This document shows positions 1 through 7,620 of a stretch of 13,897 nt of DNA, piece by piece. Positions within the stretch are counted from its first letter, which is position 1. Each line of letters begins with the position of its first letter. The notes below the pieces were generated by a model. That model had not been told where the DNA came from. It made no database searches and was given only the letters and a program-made list of their open reading frames with translations. Made by a program: the position numbers and the translations under genes. The DNA comes from Chloroflexota bacterium. GTDB taxonomy: Bacteria > Chloroflexota > Dehalococcoidia > SZUA-161. The DNA is taken from NCBI GenBank assembly GCA_016865955.1, contig VGNW01000038.1, forward strand, positions 1 to 13,897, in the 5' to 3' direction.

Positions 1-723
1 AAAGGTAAGGAAGAGATTCATCACATGTTCGGCTTGGCAAGTTATGCCCAGTACGCGGTGGTACATGAACGCTCCTGCGTCAAGGTTAGAGAGGATGCCC
101 CGCTTGATGTGGTGTGTCTTCTCGGCTGTGGCACGAGCACCGGCATCGGTGCGGCTATTAATTCGACAGGGATAAAGCCCGGAGAGAGCATTGCCGTTTT
201 CGGCTGCGGTGGTGTGGGGTTGAGCGCTGTTATGGGCGCAAGGCTAGCCGGGGCAGGCAAAATTATCGCCGTTGATACTCTGGAGCGCAAACTGACAATG
301 GCCAAAAAGCTTGGAGCCGATCATTTAATCGATGCTTCGAAGGACGACCCTATGGTTAAAATTATGGAGCTGACAGGAGGTGGGGCGGACTACGCTCTGG
401 AATGTATCGGGAATGTGAATGTCATGGCTCAAGCATTTGCATCAATGCGCTTTGGGGGCAAGCTCATCGTTGTGGGCATGGCTCCGCTCGGCACTTTTCT
501 TAATATTGCCACATATGAATTCCTTCTGGGTAAGACCATCTCGGGAACTGTGCAGGGCGATATAAATCCACAGATTGACATACCGCGATACATAGACCTT
601 TTCATGGGCGGCAAATTGCCTATAGACAAGCTTATCACCAACACTTACAGCCTTGACCGGATCAATGAAGCCTTTGAGGCACTGGAAAAGGGCAAGGTCA
701 TACGCAGTGTAATAAAGTTCTAA
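1..723 (+). CDS. Zinc-type alcohol dehydrogenase (MDR family), 5' end missing
   Basis: The frame is open from base 1, so this is the last 240 residues of a protein whose N-terminus lies outside the window; the ATG at 25 is internal. The family oxidises alcohols or reduces aldehydes with NAD(P). In the fragment, the LLGCG stretch places a Cys near residue 43, where class I/III alcohol dehydrogenases carry a catalytic zinc ligand (the usual next residues, TSTGIGA, follow). A Rossmann motif GCGGVG lies at about 68-73, with Asp near 92 ending the second strand, which favours NAD over NADP. The order and wording resemble class III and NDMA-dependent or aryl-alcohol dehydrogenases. The structural-zinc cysteines would lie upstream and cannot be checked. 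It is followed after 43 bases by oxidoreductase A, so it probably belongs to the same operon. The substrate is unknown; the neighbours suggest an alcohol formed during catabolism. Confidence 0.9.
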   Translation, partial: KGKEEIHHMFGLASYAQYAVVHERSCVKVREDAPLDVVCLLGCGTSTGIGAAINSTGIKPGESIAVFGCGGVGLSAVMGARLAGAGKIIAVDTLERKLTMAKKLGADHLIDASKDDPMVKIMELTGGGADYALECIGNVNVMAQAFASMRFGGKLIVVGMAPLGTFLNIATYEFLLGKTISGTVQGDINPQIDIPRYIDLFMGGKLPIDKLITNTYSLDRINEAFEALEKGKVIRSVIKF

Positions 724-730
724 GTTGGAC

Positions 731-748
731 ATTTGCTATACAGCAAAT
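731..748 (+). promoter_or_regulatory. Perfect 7-bp inverted repeat before oxidoreductase A
   Basis: ATTTGCT (731-737) and AGCAAAT (742-748) are exact reverse complements around a 4-base ATAC spacer. The element fills the short gap between the alcohol dehydrogenase stop and the ribosome binding site of oxidoreductase A. No T-run follows, so it does not look like an intrinsic terminator. It could be an operator dyad or an mRNA hairpin marking a processing or attenuation point. The sequence alone does not decide. Confidence 0.5.
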
Positions 749-754
749 ATCTGG

Positions 755-762
755 AAAGAGGT
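755..762 (+). promoter_or_regulatory. Ribosome binding site that fixes the start of oxidoreductase A
   Basis: AAAGAGGT ends 4 bases before the ATG at 767. The frame also has a TTG at 725 that would add 14 residues, but that TTG sits directly after the previous stop with no purine-rich site of its own, and the extension would read through the 731-748 inverted repeat. The flavin-binding domain starts just after the ATG, so 767 is the better start. Confidence 0.75.
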
Positions 763-766
763 AGCT

Positions 767-2509
767 ATGGCTGATGCAACTTTCGATGCTGTGATTGTGG
801 GCGGCGGCACCAAAGGTCTGCAGCTCGCGCTCTACCTCATGAAGTATGGCGGAATGAGCGTTGGCATATTCGAGAGGAGGCATGAAATCGGGGGCTGTCT
901 GTGCACCGAAGAGATTGCAGCTCCCGGATTCCGCGGCAACGACCACGCCAACATAATACTGCCGTTTTATTACGCACCGGTTTGGCGTGATTTCCCGGAG
1001 TTCTGGGACTACGGCGCTCAATGGGACCAGCATCTCTGCAGTGACGGCTTCGTTTTCAGAGATAGTGAAACTGCCATCGCTATCTACAGCGACAAACATG
1101 ACCCGACGCAGGAACGCACAGCAAGAGAAATTGCACGCTTCTCTCAAAAGGACGCTGACACCTGGCTCAAGATATGGAAAATCGCGCTTAGCGATGAATA
1201 CCTGCGGGTGATGACAGACGGGATATTCAATCCGCCTGAGTGGATGACCGCTCCCGAGTTTGTGGAAAGACAAGTCGCTGTCGCCCCGCTGGTAATGGAA
1301 GCGGACCTGCTACCCGACGGAATGTTGATGGCGGGGAGCATGATGCGTACCGTGAAGGAGTGGTTCGACAGCCCCGAACTTCAGTCCTGCATTCTGAGAT
1401 TCGGCGTTTCCTCAGTCATTGATGTCAACGATCCAGGACAGGGTGTGATGACCATGGGCATGGCTACGCAATTGCCCACGATAGGATTCGCTCGGGGTGG
1501 TACCCATCAGATAGCCCATGCTGCCCATCAGCTCCTCGTGCAGATGGGTTGTAAGTTCTTCACCCATGCTGAAGTGGAGAAGGCTGTTATAGAGAATGGA
1601 ACCGCTACCGGAATCAGGCTGAAAGATGGAAGCGAAATAAGGGCGAGAAAACTGGTTGCCGTATGCGGTCTATCGCCTGCTCAACTATGCTTTAATATAA
1701 TCGGTAGAGAACACATCCCGCCGAAGCTGGCAAGGAGAGTGGAACTACTTCAGACATCCTTCGGCTGTCTCATGTGGTACTCCTTCGCCGTCCACGAAGC
1801 GCCCAAGTACAAAGCTGAGGCGTTTAATCCTGATATTCATGAGTGCCAGTGGCTCGGATTGCAGCCCGACCCTGACCCTATGCACATAGCGAGGGAGTGC
1901 CTGAATGAGAGACTGCTCCAGTGGCCCCCTCTGGAAGACTATGCACCCACCGTGGGCTGCCATAGCCTGGTCGACCCGTCATATGCCCCTCCCGGGAAGC
2001 ATGTTCTCCAGAACGAACAGCTTGCACCGCCTGCTGCTCACCATACCGAAAGAGAATGGCTGGAGATAAAAAAGCGCTATGCGGAAAACTTAATGAAAAT
2101 CTGGCAGCAATACGCTCCTAATATGACATGGGACAATGTCATTGGCGTCGATACCAACAGCCCCTATGATAATCTGCGCATGAAGAACCTGGCTCCGAAC
2201 GGCACTATGGCAGGAATCGACCGCGTGCCCTTCCAGGTCAATGAGTACAGGCCTACACCCGAGCTGGCTAACTACAGGACCCCCATACCTAACCTCTACG
2301 CCACAGGCGGTTGCTGGCACGTAGGCTCAAATGCGGGGTCTGCTGAATCGTATAACTGCTACAAAATAATCGCCACCGACATGGGGCTGGGCAAGCCCTG
2401 GGAGGAGCAGGGTAAAGAGGAGCCCGATTCCCTGGTTGAGCAGCAGCGGAAGACAAGAAAAAAGGTACAAGCTACGGCAAAGCCTAATCACACTTACAGA
2501 AAGAGATAA
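767..2509 (+). CDS. FAD-dependent oxidoreductase A, phytoene desaturase/CrtI-like
   Basis: A 580-residue flavoprotein of the phytoene desaturase / retinol saturase-like group, which inserts or reduces C=C bonds in hydrophobic substrates. The N-terminal dinucleotide-binding fold has GGGTKG at residues 12-17, the ribose-binding Glu36 after the second strand, and a GG pair at 42-43. The C-terminal FAD-contact region is at about 509-545 (NLYATGG, then SAESYNCYKI). The last 35 residues are hydrophilic and rich in Lys and Arg, a tail the other two copies lack. No signal peptide or membrane helix is evident. It is paralogous to oxidoreductase B (4063-5694): both share an FSQKDA block, an NPDI block and a YAPNMT block. 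It lies 28 bases before the CoA-transferase genes. A carotenoid role is unlikely because no other carotenoid gene is near. The substrate is unknown; a long or polycyclic catabolic intermediate is inferred. Confidence 0.88.
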   Translation: MADATFDAVIVGGGTKGLQLALYLMKYGGMSVGIFERRHEIGGCLCTEEIAAPGFRGNDHANIILPFYYAPVWRDFPEFWDYGAQWDQHLCSDGFVFRDSETAIAIYSDKHDPTQERTAREIARFSQKDADTWLKIWKIALSDEYLRVMTDGIFNPPEWMTAPEFVERQVAVAPLVMEADLLPDGMLMAGSMMRTVKEWFDSPELQSCILRFGVSSVIDVNDPGQGVMTMGMATQLPTIGFARGGTHQIAHAAHQLLVQMGCKFFTHAEVEKAVIENGTATGIRLKDGSEIRARKLVAVCGLSPAQLCFNIIGREHIPPKLARRVELLQTSFGCLMWYSFAVHEAPKYKAEAFNPDIHECQWLGLQPDPDPMHIARECLNERLLQWPPLEDYAPTVGCHSLVDPSYAPPGKHVLQNEQLAPPAAHHTEREWLEIKKRYAENLMKIWQQYAPNMTWDNVIGVDTNSPYDNLRMKNLAPNGTMAGIDRVPFQVNEYRPTPELANYRTPIPNLYATGGCWHVGSNAGSAESYNCYKIIATDMGLGKPWEEQGKEEPDSLVEQQRKTRKKVQATAKPNHTYRKR

Positions 2510-2537
2510 GACCTATTCCGAAACGAGGTGATGGTTT

Positions 2538-3347
2538 ATGCCTATAAATAAAATTGTGAACAGCTTCGACAAAGCGGTTGCCGATATAAAAGACGGCGCC
2601 ACGATAATGGTCGGTGGCTTCGGCACTGTTGTGAGCATGCCCAGCCTGCTACTGGTGGCGCTGGCTAAGAAGGGTGTCAAGAATCTCACTACGGTATCAA
2701 ACAGCACCGGATTCGGACCGGATGTCTGGGCTTTGCAGGGCGCTAAGTTTCCTGAGGACATGGATATTCTGGTCAGGAACGGTCTGATCAAGAAGGCAAT
2801 CGTCTCTGCTCCTGTGAGTGCTCTATATGTAAACAATTTTGAAAAGCTGCTGAGAGAAGGCAAGGTGGAGATAGAGATGGTTCCGCAAGGCACATTGGCA
2901 GAGCGTATCAGAGCAGCCAAGGCAGGATTGGGAGGAATATATGTGCCGACTGGAATAGGCACCGTCATAGAGAAAGGGAAGGAAAAGAGAATTATAAACG
3001 GTCGCGAATACATACTGGAGCTTCCCATTAAGGCGGATTTCGCCCTGATACATGCCTATAAGGGAGACCGATGGGGCAATCTGGTCTATAGAGGGACATC
3101 GCGGACATTTAATCCAACTATGGCGGGGGCAGCTAAAGTTACCATCGCTGAGGTTGATGAGATTGTTGAACTCGGCGAGCTTGACCCTGAGGCAATTGTA
3201 ACGCCAGGGGTTTATGTGGATAGGGTAGTAGCCCGTCCTAAGGAAGCTGCTCCCAGGGGCCCTATAGTCGATAAACAGGCTAAGGAATCCCGTAAAAGAT
3301 ACGAGGATGAGATTAGGAGAGTCTATAAGAAGAGGGGGGCCAAGTGA
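2538..3347 (+). CDS. Family I CoA-transferase, subunit A
   Basis: A 269-residue alpha subunit of the succinyl-CoA:3-oxoacid / acetate CoA-transferase family, which moves CoA from a donor thioester to a carboxylic acid. Family marks are the GGFG turn at residues 26-29, the PQGTLAER block at 116-123, and a following PTGIGT stretch. The ATG at 2538 is 7 bases after GAGGTG (2525-2530). The stop overlaps the GTG of subunit B by 4 bases (GTGA), which couples their translation and fits one-to-one assembly. Compared with short-chain enzymes such as AtoDA, the region after GGFG reads TVVSMPSLL where CGIPENLI is usual, so the acid acceptor may differ from acetoacetate. Its place between two FAD oxidoreductases suggests that it activates a pathway acid. 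The exact substrate cannot be read from the sequence. Confidence 0.92.
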   Translation: MPINKIVNSFDKAVADIKDGATIMVGGFGTVVSMPSLLLVALAKKGVKNLTTVSNSTGFGPDVWALQGAKFPEDMDILVRNGLIKKAIVSAPVSALYVNNFEKLLREGKVEIEMVPQGTLAERIRAAKAGLGGIYVPTGIGTVIEKGKEKRIINGREYILELPIKADFALIHAYKGDRWGNLVYRGTSRTFNPTMAGAAKVTIAEVDEIVELGELDPEAIVTPGVYVDRVVARPKEAAPRGPIVDKQAKESRKRYEDEIRRVYKKRGAK

Positions 3348-4033
3348 CTACGAAAGCTGACCTCATAAAAAAGGAAAAACTCGATAGGCAGATCATGGCT
3401 CTCCGCGTCGCCAAGGAGTTCCAGGACGGCAACACTGTCAATCTGGGAATCGGCATTCCCACTCTGGCGGCTAATTTTATTCCCGCCGGTAGGGAAGTGG
3501 TATTTCACAGTGAGAATGGAGTTATGGGATACGGCGAGATAACCCTGCCGGGAGAGGGAGACCTCGACCTGGTGAATGCCAGCGGGCAGACCGTGAAACC
3601 TGCGCCGGGGATGTGCTTCTTTACTCACGATGAGTCTTTTGCCATTGTTAGAGGGGGGTTTCTGGACATCAGCGTGATGGGAGCCTATCAGGTCTCCGAG
3701 AAAGGCGACCTTGCTAATTATATGATACCCGAGAGGCAGGTCGGCACGATCGGCGGTGCTATGGACTTAGCCTTCGGGGCTAAGAAACTCATCATAGCAA
3801 TGAATCATATTACGAAAGACGGCAATTATCGGATAGTGAAGAAGTGTAATTATGAAATCACTGCGCCGCAGTGCGTGGACCTCATCGTAACCGATATCGC
3901 AGTTATCGAGGTAACAAAGAAGGGGCTTGTTCTGAAGGAAGTGGCACCGGGGTGGACTCCCGAAGAGGTGCAGCTTCTTACGGAGCCTAAGCTAATAGTA
4001 GCGCCGGATTGTCATGATATCGAGTTAATGTAA
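3344..4033 (+). CDS. Family I CoA-transferase, subunit B (catalytic Glu)
   Basis: A 229-residue beta subunit of the same CoA-transferase. It carries the catalytic Glu57 inside SENGVMG; this glutamate forms the enzyme-CoA thioester in the family. The canonical GGAMD block is at 137-141. The start is GTG at 3344, which overlaps the subunit A stop (GTGA) and has the purine-rich run of the subunit A 3' end as its ribosome binding site. Length and motif order are normal, so the enzyme looks functional. In family I enzymes the two subunits form an active complex in the cytoplasm. The gene ends 29 bases before oxidoreductase B. No feature distinguishes acetyl-CoA from succinyl-CoA as the donor. Confidence 0.93.
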   Translation: MTTKADLIKKEKLDRQIMALRVAKEFQDGNTVNLGIGIPTLAANFIPAGREVVFHSENGVMGYGEITLPGEGDLDLVNASGQTVKPAPGMCFFTHDESFAIVRGGFLDISVMGAYQVSEKGDLANYMIPERQVGTIGGAMDLAFGAKKLIIAMNHITKDGNYRIVKKCNYEITAPQCVDLIVTDIAVIEVTKKGLVLKEVAPGWTPEEVQLLTEPKLIVAPDCHDIELM

Positions 4034-4062
4034 ATCCGCAGAGAAGCAAGAAGGAGGCAGAA

Positions 4063-5694
4063 ATGTCGGGGCAATACGATGTAATCATCATAGGCAGCGG
4101 GCCTAATGGGCTTGCAATAGGGGCTTATCTGAGCAAAGCGGGGCAGAAAGTCCTGTTGCTGGAGAAGAGATACGAAGCAGGAGGAGGGCTTGCCACCGAG
4201 CAGATAACGCTGCCTGACTTCTTCCATAATACCCACGCCATATTCCACATGATGGTAGACTATGCGCCTATCTATCCTGACTTCAAACTGGAAGAGCAGT
4301 ATGGAGTGAGGCATATCCTCCCCGAACTGCAGTGGGCGATGCCGCTGCCCGATGGTAAATGCATCTGTGTATACACGGATGTAGAGAAGACCTGCGCTTC
4401 TATCGCCAAGTTCTCGCAGAAAGACGCCAAAGCCTATCGGGAGATGTACCGTGAGTGCGACGAACTGATGAGAGAGATCGTCGGTCCGCAAACCTACGTG
4501 AAGCCCGAACCTGCACCTCTTGCTGCAGCCAGAATGGACCAGTCGCCACTGGGCAAGAAACTAACCGATTTTGCCGAAAAGACGCCTGATGATGTGATAA
4601 AGGAACGGTTTGAGAACGACCATGTAAGGACGCTCATGCTTTATACGGTATGTCACTGGGGGCTCGACTACAGCCAATCGGGACTCGGTTATTTGATACC
4701 GCTGTACTTCAATAGAATGTCCGCTTACCGCCTGACGGCGGGCGGCTCCCACAGAGTTTCCAATGCCCTGTTAAAGGTGATCTTCGAGAATAAAGGGCAG
4801 ATAAGGCAGAACGCTCAGATAAAGAGGATCATTGTAGAGAATGGCACGGCGAAGGGAGTGGAACTGGAAGACGGGACCAAATTCATGGCTAACAAAGCGG
4901 TCGTCAGCACCATAGACATACACCAGACCTTCTTGAAGTACGTCGGTGAAGACAAGCTGGAGAAAGACTTCGTGGACATGGTGAAAATCTGGCAGTGGGA
5001 GAAGTGGAGCCTGTGCGACCTGCACCTGGCTCTGGAGGAGCCGCCCAGATTCAAAGCCGCCGAGCATAACCCGGACATCAACAAGGCTTTTATGTATGTT
5101 CTGGGATTCAACAGCTCGAACGAGCTGAGACATGAATGGGACATGATGGAGAAAGGCGAACTTCCCAAAACTGCCGGCTACATCGCCAGCTTCCCCAGCG
5201 TACACGACTCCTATCAGGCGCCGCCGGGGAGAGCCTCGGGGCTGCTCTCTCAGATGGCTCCCTATGAACTAAAGGACGGCGGGCATGATAAGTGGCTGAA
5301 ATACAAGTTCAGGGAGCAGATAGCAGAGTACCAGTTGGCTACGCTGCATAAATATGCACCGAATATGACGAAAGAAAAGGTGTTGTGGTGGAACATCACC
5401 ACGCCTGCGGATATTCAGAACAAATTTGCCAACATGGTCAAAGGCTCCTACAAACAGGGGATGTATCACCCGCTGCAGATGGGATACCTGAGGCCGAACC
5501 AGGAATGCTCCCACAATGTTACGCCGGTGAAGAACCTGTTTGTAGGTGGAGCGAATGTCTGGCCCGGTGGCTGCGTAATCTGGGGTTCGGGCTACAATTG
5601 TGCCAACACCGTAGCCGAGGTATGCGGGATAAAGAAATGGTGGCACGAGCCTAAGTATGTAACCGAGGCACGCAACAAGGGTTATATACCCTGA
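4063..5694 (+). CDS. FAD-dependent oxidoreductase B, phytoene desaturase/CrtI-like
   Basis: A 543-residue flavoprotein related to oxidoreductase A. The N-terminal FAD fold has GSGPNG at residues 11-16, Glu34 at the end of the second strand, and GGG just after. The C-terminal FAD region lies at about 491-527 (NLFVGGANVWPGG, then SGYNCANTV). The start at 4063 is well placed behind AAGGAGG. It shares with A the NTHA/NDHA stretch after the first FAD motif, an FSQKDA block, a HNPDI block and a YAPNMT block, so A and B are probably products of an old duplication that now flank the CoA-transferase pair. No membrane segment is evident. The family includes carotenoid desaturases, isomerases and retinol saturase; here a saturase or desaturase step on a CoA ester or free acid is inferred. 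Sequence does not show whether A and B form a heterodimer. Confidence 0.88.
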   Translation: MSGQYDVIIIGSGPNGLAIGAYLSKAGQKVLLLEKRYEAGGGLATEQITLPDFFHNTHAIFHMMVDYAPIYPDFKLEEQYGVRHILPELQWAMPLPDGKCICVYTDVEKTCASIAKFSQKDAKAYREMYRECDELMREIVGPQTYVKPEPAPLAAARMDQSPLGKKLTDFAEKTPDDVIKERFENDHVRTLMLYTVCHWGLDYSQSGLGYLIPLYFNRMSAYRLTAGGSHRVSNALLKVIFENKGQIRQNAQIKRIIVENGTAKGVELEDGTKFMANKAVVSTIDIHQTFLKYVGEDKLEKDFVDMVKIWQWEKWSLCDLHLALEEPPRFKAAEHNPDINKAFMYVLGFNSSNELRHEWDMMEKGELPKTAGYIASFPSVHDSYQAPPGRASGLLSQMAPYELKDGGHDKWLKYKFREQIAEYQLATLHKYAPNMTKEKVLWWNITTPADIQNKFANMVKGSYKQGMYHPLQMGYLRPNQECSHNVTPVKNLFVGGANVWPGGCVIWGSGYNCANTVAEVCGIKKWWHEPKYVTEARNKGYIP

Positions 5695-5722
5695 GATACT
5701 TTCGTGAAGGCTTAAGACACCT

Positions 5723-5730
5723 GAGGAGGT
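5723..5730 (+). promoter_or_regulatory. Strong ribosome binding site before the 83-residue protein
   Basis: GAGGAGGT is a near-perfect anti-16S match. It sits only 2 bases from the ATG at 5733 but 8 bases from the in-frame ATG at 5739, so 5739 is the better start. Such a good site also supports the small frame being translated. Confidence 0.7.
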
Positions 5731-5738
5731 GAATGAGA

Positions 5739-5990
5739 ATGTTGTTCAGGTCAACAGGGCTAGGGAAGACCCAACTCAGCGGCCACGTCGTGGAGATGAA
5801 GCGCCAGGGAGACTATCTGATAATGCACGTGGATGTAGTGGAGCCGGTTAAATGGAGGATTCGGGCGGCGATGAGCTTCCGTGATATGGCAAAGGTCATG
5901 GCATGCTGTGCCAAGCGTTCCATAGTGCAGTTCATACTGTCTCCGACTCAGTGGCGCAGGAAACAACCGGGCCATCCCGGCGACTTCTAA
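5739..5990 (+). CDS. Small basic protein of unknown function between two FAD oxidoreductases
   Basis: I do not recognise this 83-residue protein (85 if the ATG at 5733 is used). It has one of the strongest ribosome binding sites in the window and lies in the operon direction between oxidoreductases B and C, which argues that it is real. It reads as two or three short strands (about 12-34 and 37-45), a helix at about 47-58 with a Cys-Cys pair at 56-57, a hydrophobic strand IVQFIL at 62-67, and a polar C-terminal tail with WRRK at 72-75. Two tryptophans and several Lys/Arg give it a positive charge. No membrane helix or signal peptide is seen. The alternating polar/hydrophobic pattern suggests a compact alpha/beta fold. 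It may be an accessory subunit of a flavoprotein, but nothing in it proves a function. Confidence 0.68.
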   Translation: MLFRSTGLGKTQLSGHVVEMKRQGDYLIMHVDVVEPVKWRIRAAMSFRDMAKVMACCAKRSIVQFILSPTQWRRKQPGHPGDF

Positions 5991-6005
5991 AACTATTTGG
6001 CTTTT

Positions 6006-6029
6006 GAGTTACTGAGTTTCTGAATCTAC
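6006..6029. repeat. Three imperfect tandem 8-base units
   Basis: GAGTTACT, GAGTTTCT and GAATCTAC follow each other without a gap in the 65-base space between the small protein and oxidoreductase C. CTGA recurs every 8 bases across the joins. The units look like remains of a short tandem repeat. No function is evident, and only three copies are present, so chance cannot be excluded. Confidence 0.4.
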
Positions 6030-6041
6030 CGAGAAGTTGAA

Positions 6042-6050
6042 GGGGGAGGA
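6042..6050 (+). promoter_or_regulatory. Ribosome binding site that favours ATG 6056 for oxidoreductase C
   Basis: GGGGGAGGA ends 5 bases before the ATG at 6056. A GTG lies in the same frame at 6053, only 2 bases from the site, which is too close. The ATG is therefore preferred; the difference is one residue. Confidence 0.65.
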
Positions 6051-6055
6051 CTGTG

Positions 6056-7534
6056 ATGCCGAGTACGGAATACGATGCTATTGTAATAGGGGCAGGATTC
6101 GGAGGCAGCTCCTGTGCCGGACTGTTGGCGAAGAAGGGGCTCAAGGTATTGCTGCTGGAGAAAAATGCCCGTGCCGGCGGCAAGGCTATGTCCCTCTCCA
6201 AAAAAAGTTTCACTTATACAGCCTGGGTAGTTATCAGCGCCCCGACTCAGGGGACTTTGCTTGAGGTCGTGCTCAAGGAGTTGGGGATGGATGGCAAGGC
6301 GGAGATTGTAGCGCCGGGCGTACAGGGCACCAGGTTTAAGAACTCCAGGGGAAAGTTCGTCGTGGGACCTCAGCCTCCTCCGGGACAGGTGATGAATCCG
6401 GATGATATGTTCGATTGGCTGGAGGTGGGTGGGAAGGACAGGGAAGAAGCACTGAAGGTCTTCATGGAAATGACCATGATGCCTCCCCAGGAGATAGACA
6501 ATCTGCATGACATCAGCTTCGCTGACTGGCTGAACCGCTGTAATGTCCATAAATCCTTATATGCATTCCTCATCGGTCCTGTATCGGACGGCTGCTTCAT
6601 GGTTCCCGTAGATGCTCTGGCTGCTTCCGAAGCCATAAAGACACTGCAGGATGTCTTCCTGCGCAGCGGCGGCGTATTCTGCAAGGGCGGTTTTGGTAAG
6701 CTCGCCGATGCCTATGCTCAGGCGGTGGAGAAATACGGCGGTAAAGTGATAATGCGTGCCAGGGTGGAAAAAATTATGGTCGAAGACGGCAAGGTTAGCG
6801 GCGTTGTTACCGATAAGGGCGTCTACCATGCTCCTGTCGTAATCAGCAATGCCGGCATACAGCCTACGGTACTTAAGCTGGTTGGGGAAGAGCATTTCGA
6901 CCGCAGCTATATCAACTATGTCAAGGAACTGGTTCCGTCCTGGGGAATGATGGGCACACGCTATTTTCTGAGCAAAAAGGTGGTTAAGGAACCCTACGGG
7001 GTTATTTTTACTCAGGATAGCACCTGGAACCTGCAGAAATGGCTCGAGGCGAAGAACGGCAAGATGCCCGATGAGGTTACCGTATGGTATGAGATTCCGG
7101 CAAATTACGATCCCAAAGCGGCACCGGCAGGTAAGCAGATGCTGATGACAGGTTTCTGGTGTCCTGCTGACCCCATGATAAGCGATAAGGAGAAAAAGAG
7201 ATGGTGGGATAAGGGGGAGGAGATGCTGTTCCGGGCTATCCCCGAGTTGAAGAAGCACATCGAATTCAAAGAGAACTATTCCGCTCGCGAGGTCTCCTTG
7301 CTTACCCGAGAACACGTCCTTCCGGGACAAGGAGGCGAGTGTATAGGTCTGGGGCAGGTGATAGGACAGTGCGGCAAGTACAAGCCTTCGCCCAAGGCAC
7401 CGATACAGGGATTGTTTTTCGTTGGTTGCGACGCCGGCGGCTACGGAGTCGGCATCCATCAGGCAGTGGACTCGGGTATCAATGTTGCCAACATGGTACA
7501 TAAGCACCACCTGATGTATAAATCCATGAGTTGA
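6056..7534 (+). CDS. FAD-dependent oxidoreductase C, divergent phytoene desaturase-like
   Basis: A 492-residue flavoprotein of the same superfamily as A and B, but shorter and without their shared FSQKDA, NPDI and YAPNMT blocks, so it is a separate subfamily. The FAD fold has GAGFGG at residues 12-17 and an Arg-Ala-Gly-Gly turn after the LLLEK strand end. The C-terminal FAD region at about 452-481 reads GLFFVGCDAGG then GIHQAVDSG, closer to classical phytoene desaturase / NAD(P)-FAD amine-oxidase-like enzymes. No membrane segment is evident. Three members of one superfamily in a single operon suggest several desaturation, saturation or isomerisation steps on one hydrophobic skeleton (inference). 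An 86-base gap with a hairpin follows, so this gene may close the first sub-block of the operon. Confidence 0.87.
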   Translation: MPSTEYDAIVIGAGFGGSSCAGLLAKKGLKVLLLEKNARAGGKAMSLSKKSFTYTAWVVISAPTQGTLLEVVLKELGMDGKAEIVAPGVQGTRFKNSRGKFVVGPQPPPGQVMNPDDMFDWLEVGGKDREEALKVFMEMTMMPPQEIDNLHDISFADWLNRCNVHKSLYAFLIGPVSDGCFMVPVDALAASEAIKTLQDVFLRSGGVFCKGGFGKLADAYAQAVEKYGGKVIMRARVEKIMVEDGKVSGVVTDKGVYHAPVVISNAGIQPTVLKLVGEEHFDRSYINYVKELVPSWGMMGTRYFLSKKVVKEPYGVIFTQDSTWNLQKWLEAKNGKMPDEVTVWYEIPANYDPKAAPAGKQMLMTGFWCPADPMISDKEKKRWWDKGEEMLFRAIPELKKHIEFKENYSAREVSLLTREHVLPGQGGECIGLGQVIGQCGKYKPSPKAPIQGLFFVGCDAGGYGVGIHQAVDSGINVANMVHKHHLMYKSMS

Positions 7535-7571
7535 AGCACGGGTTAAGTGCGTTAGTTAAACAACAAACCTG

Positions 7572-7602
7572 ATTCCTCTTTACCTTAAGGGCGAAGAGGG
7601 AT
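7572..7602 (+). promoter_or_regulatory. Hairpin upstream of thiolase 1 that competes with its ribosome binding site
   Basis: ATTCCTCTT (7572-7580) pairs with AAGAGGGAT (7594-7602) over 9 positions with one G-T wobble, leaving a 13-base loop that contains CCTTAAGG. No T-run follows, so a terminator is unlikely. The left-arm core CCTCTT (7575-7580) is also complementary to AAGAGG at 7607-7612, which is the ribosome binding site of thiolase 1. The two pairings are mutually exclusive. Confidence 0.45.
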
Positions 7603-7620
7603 TAACAAGAGGAGTTATAT

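Noticed and set aside
6557..7510. A 317-residue open frame on the - strand
   Set aside because: It is antisense to oxidoreductase C, which has clear FAD motifs at both ends and a strong ribosome binding site. The reverse frame shows no recognisable domain.
767..7534. Carotenoid biosynthesis cluster
   Set aside because: The three CrtI-like proteins are the only hint. No phytoene synthase, cyclase or prenyltransferase is present, and the neighbours are CoA-dependent catabolic enzymes.
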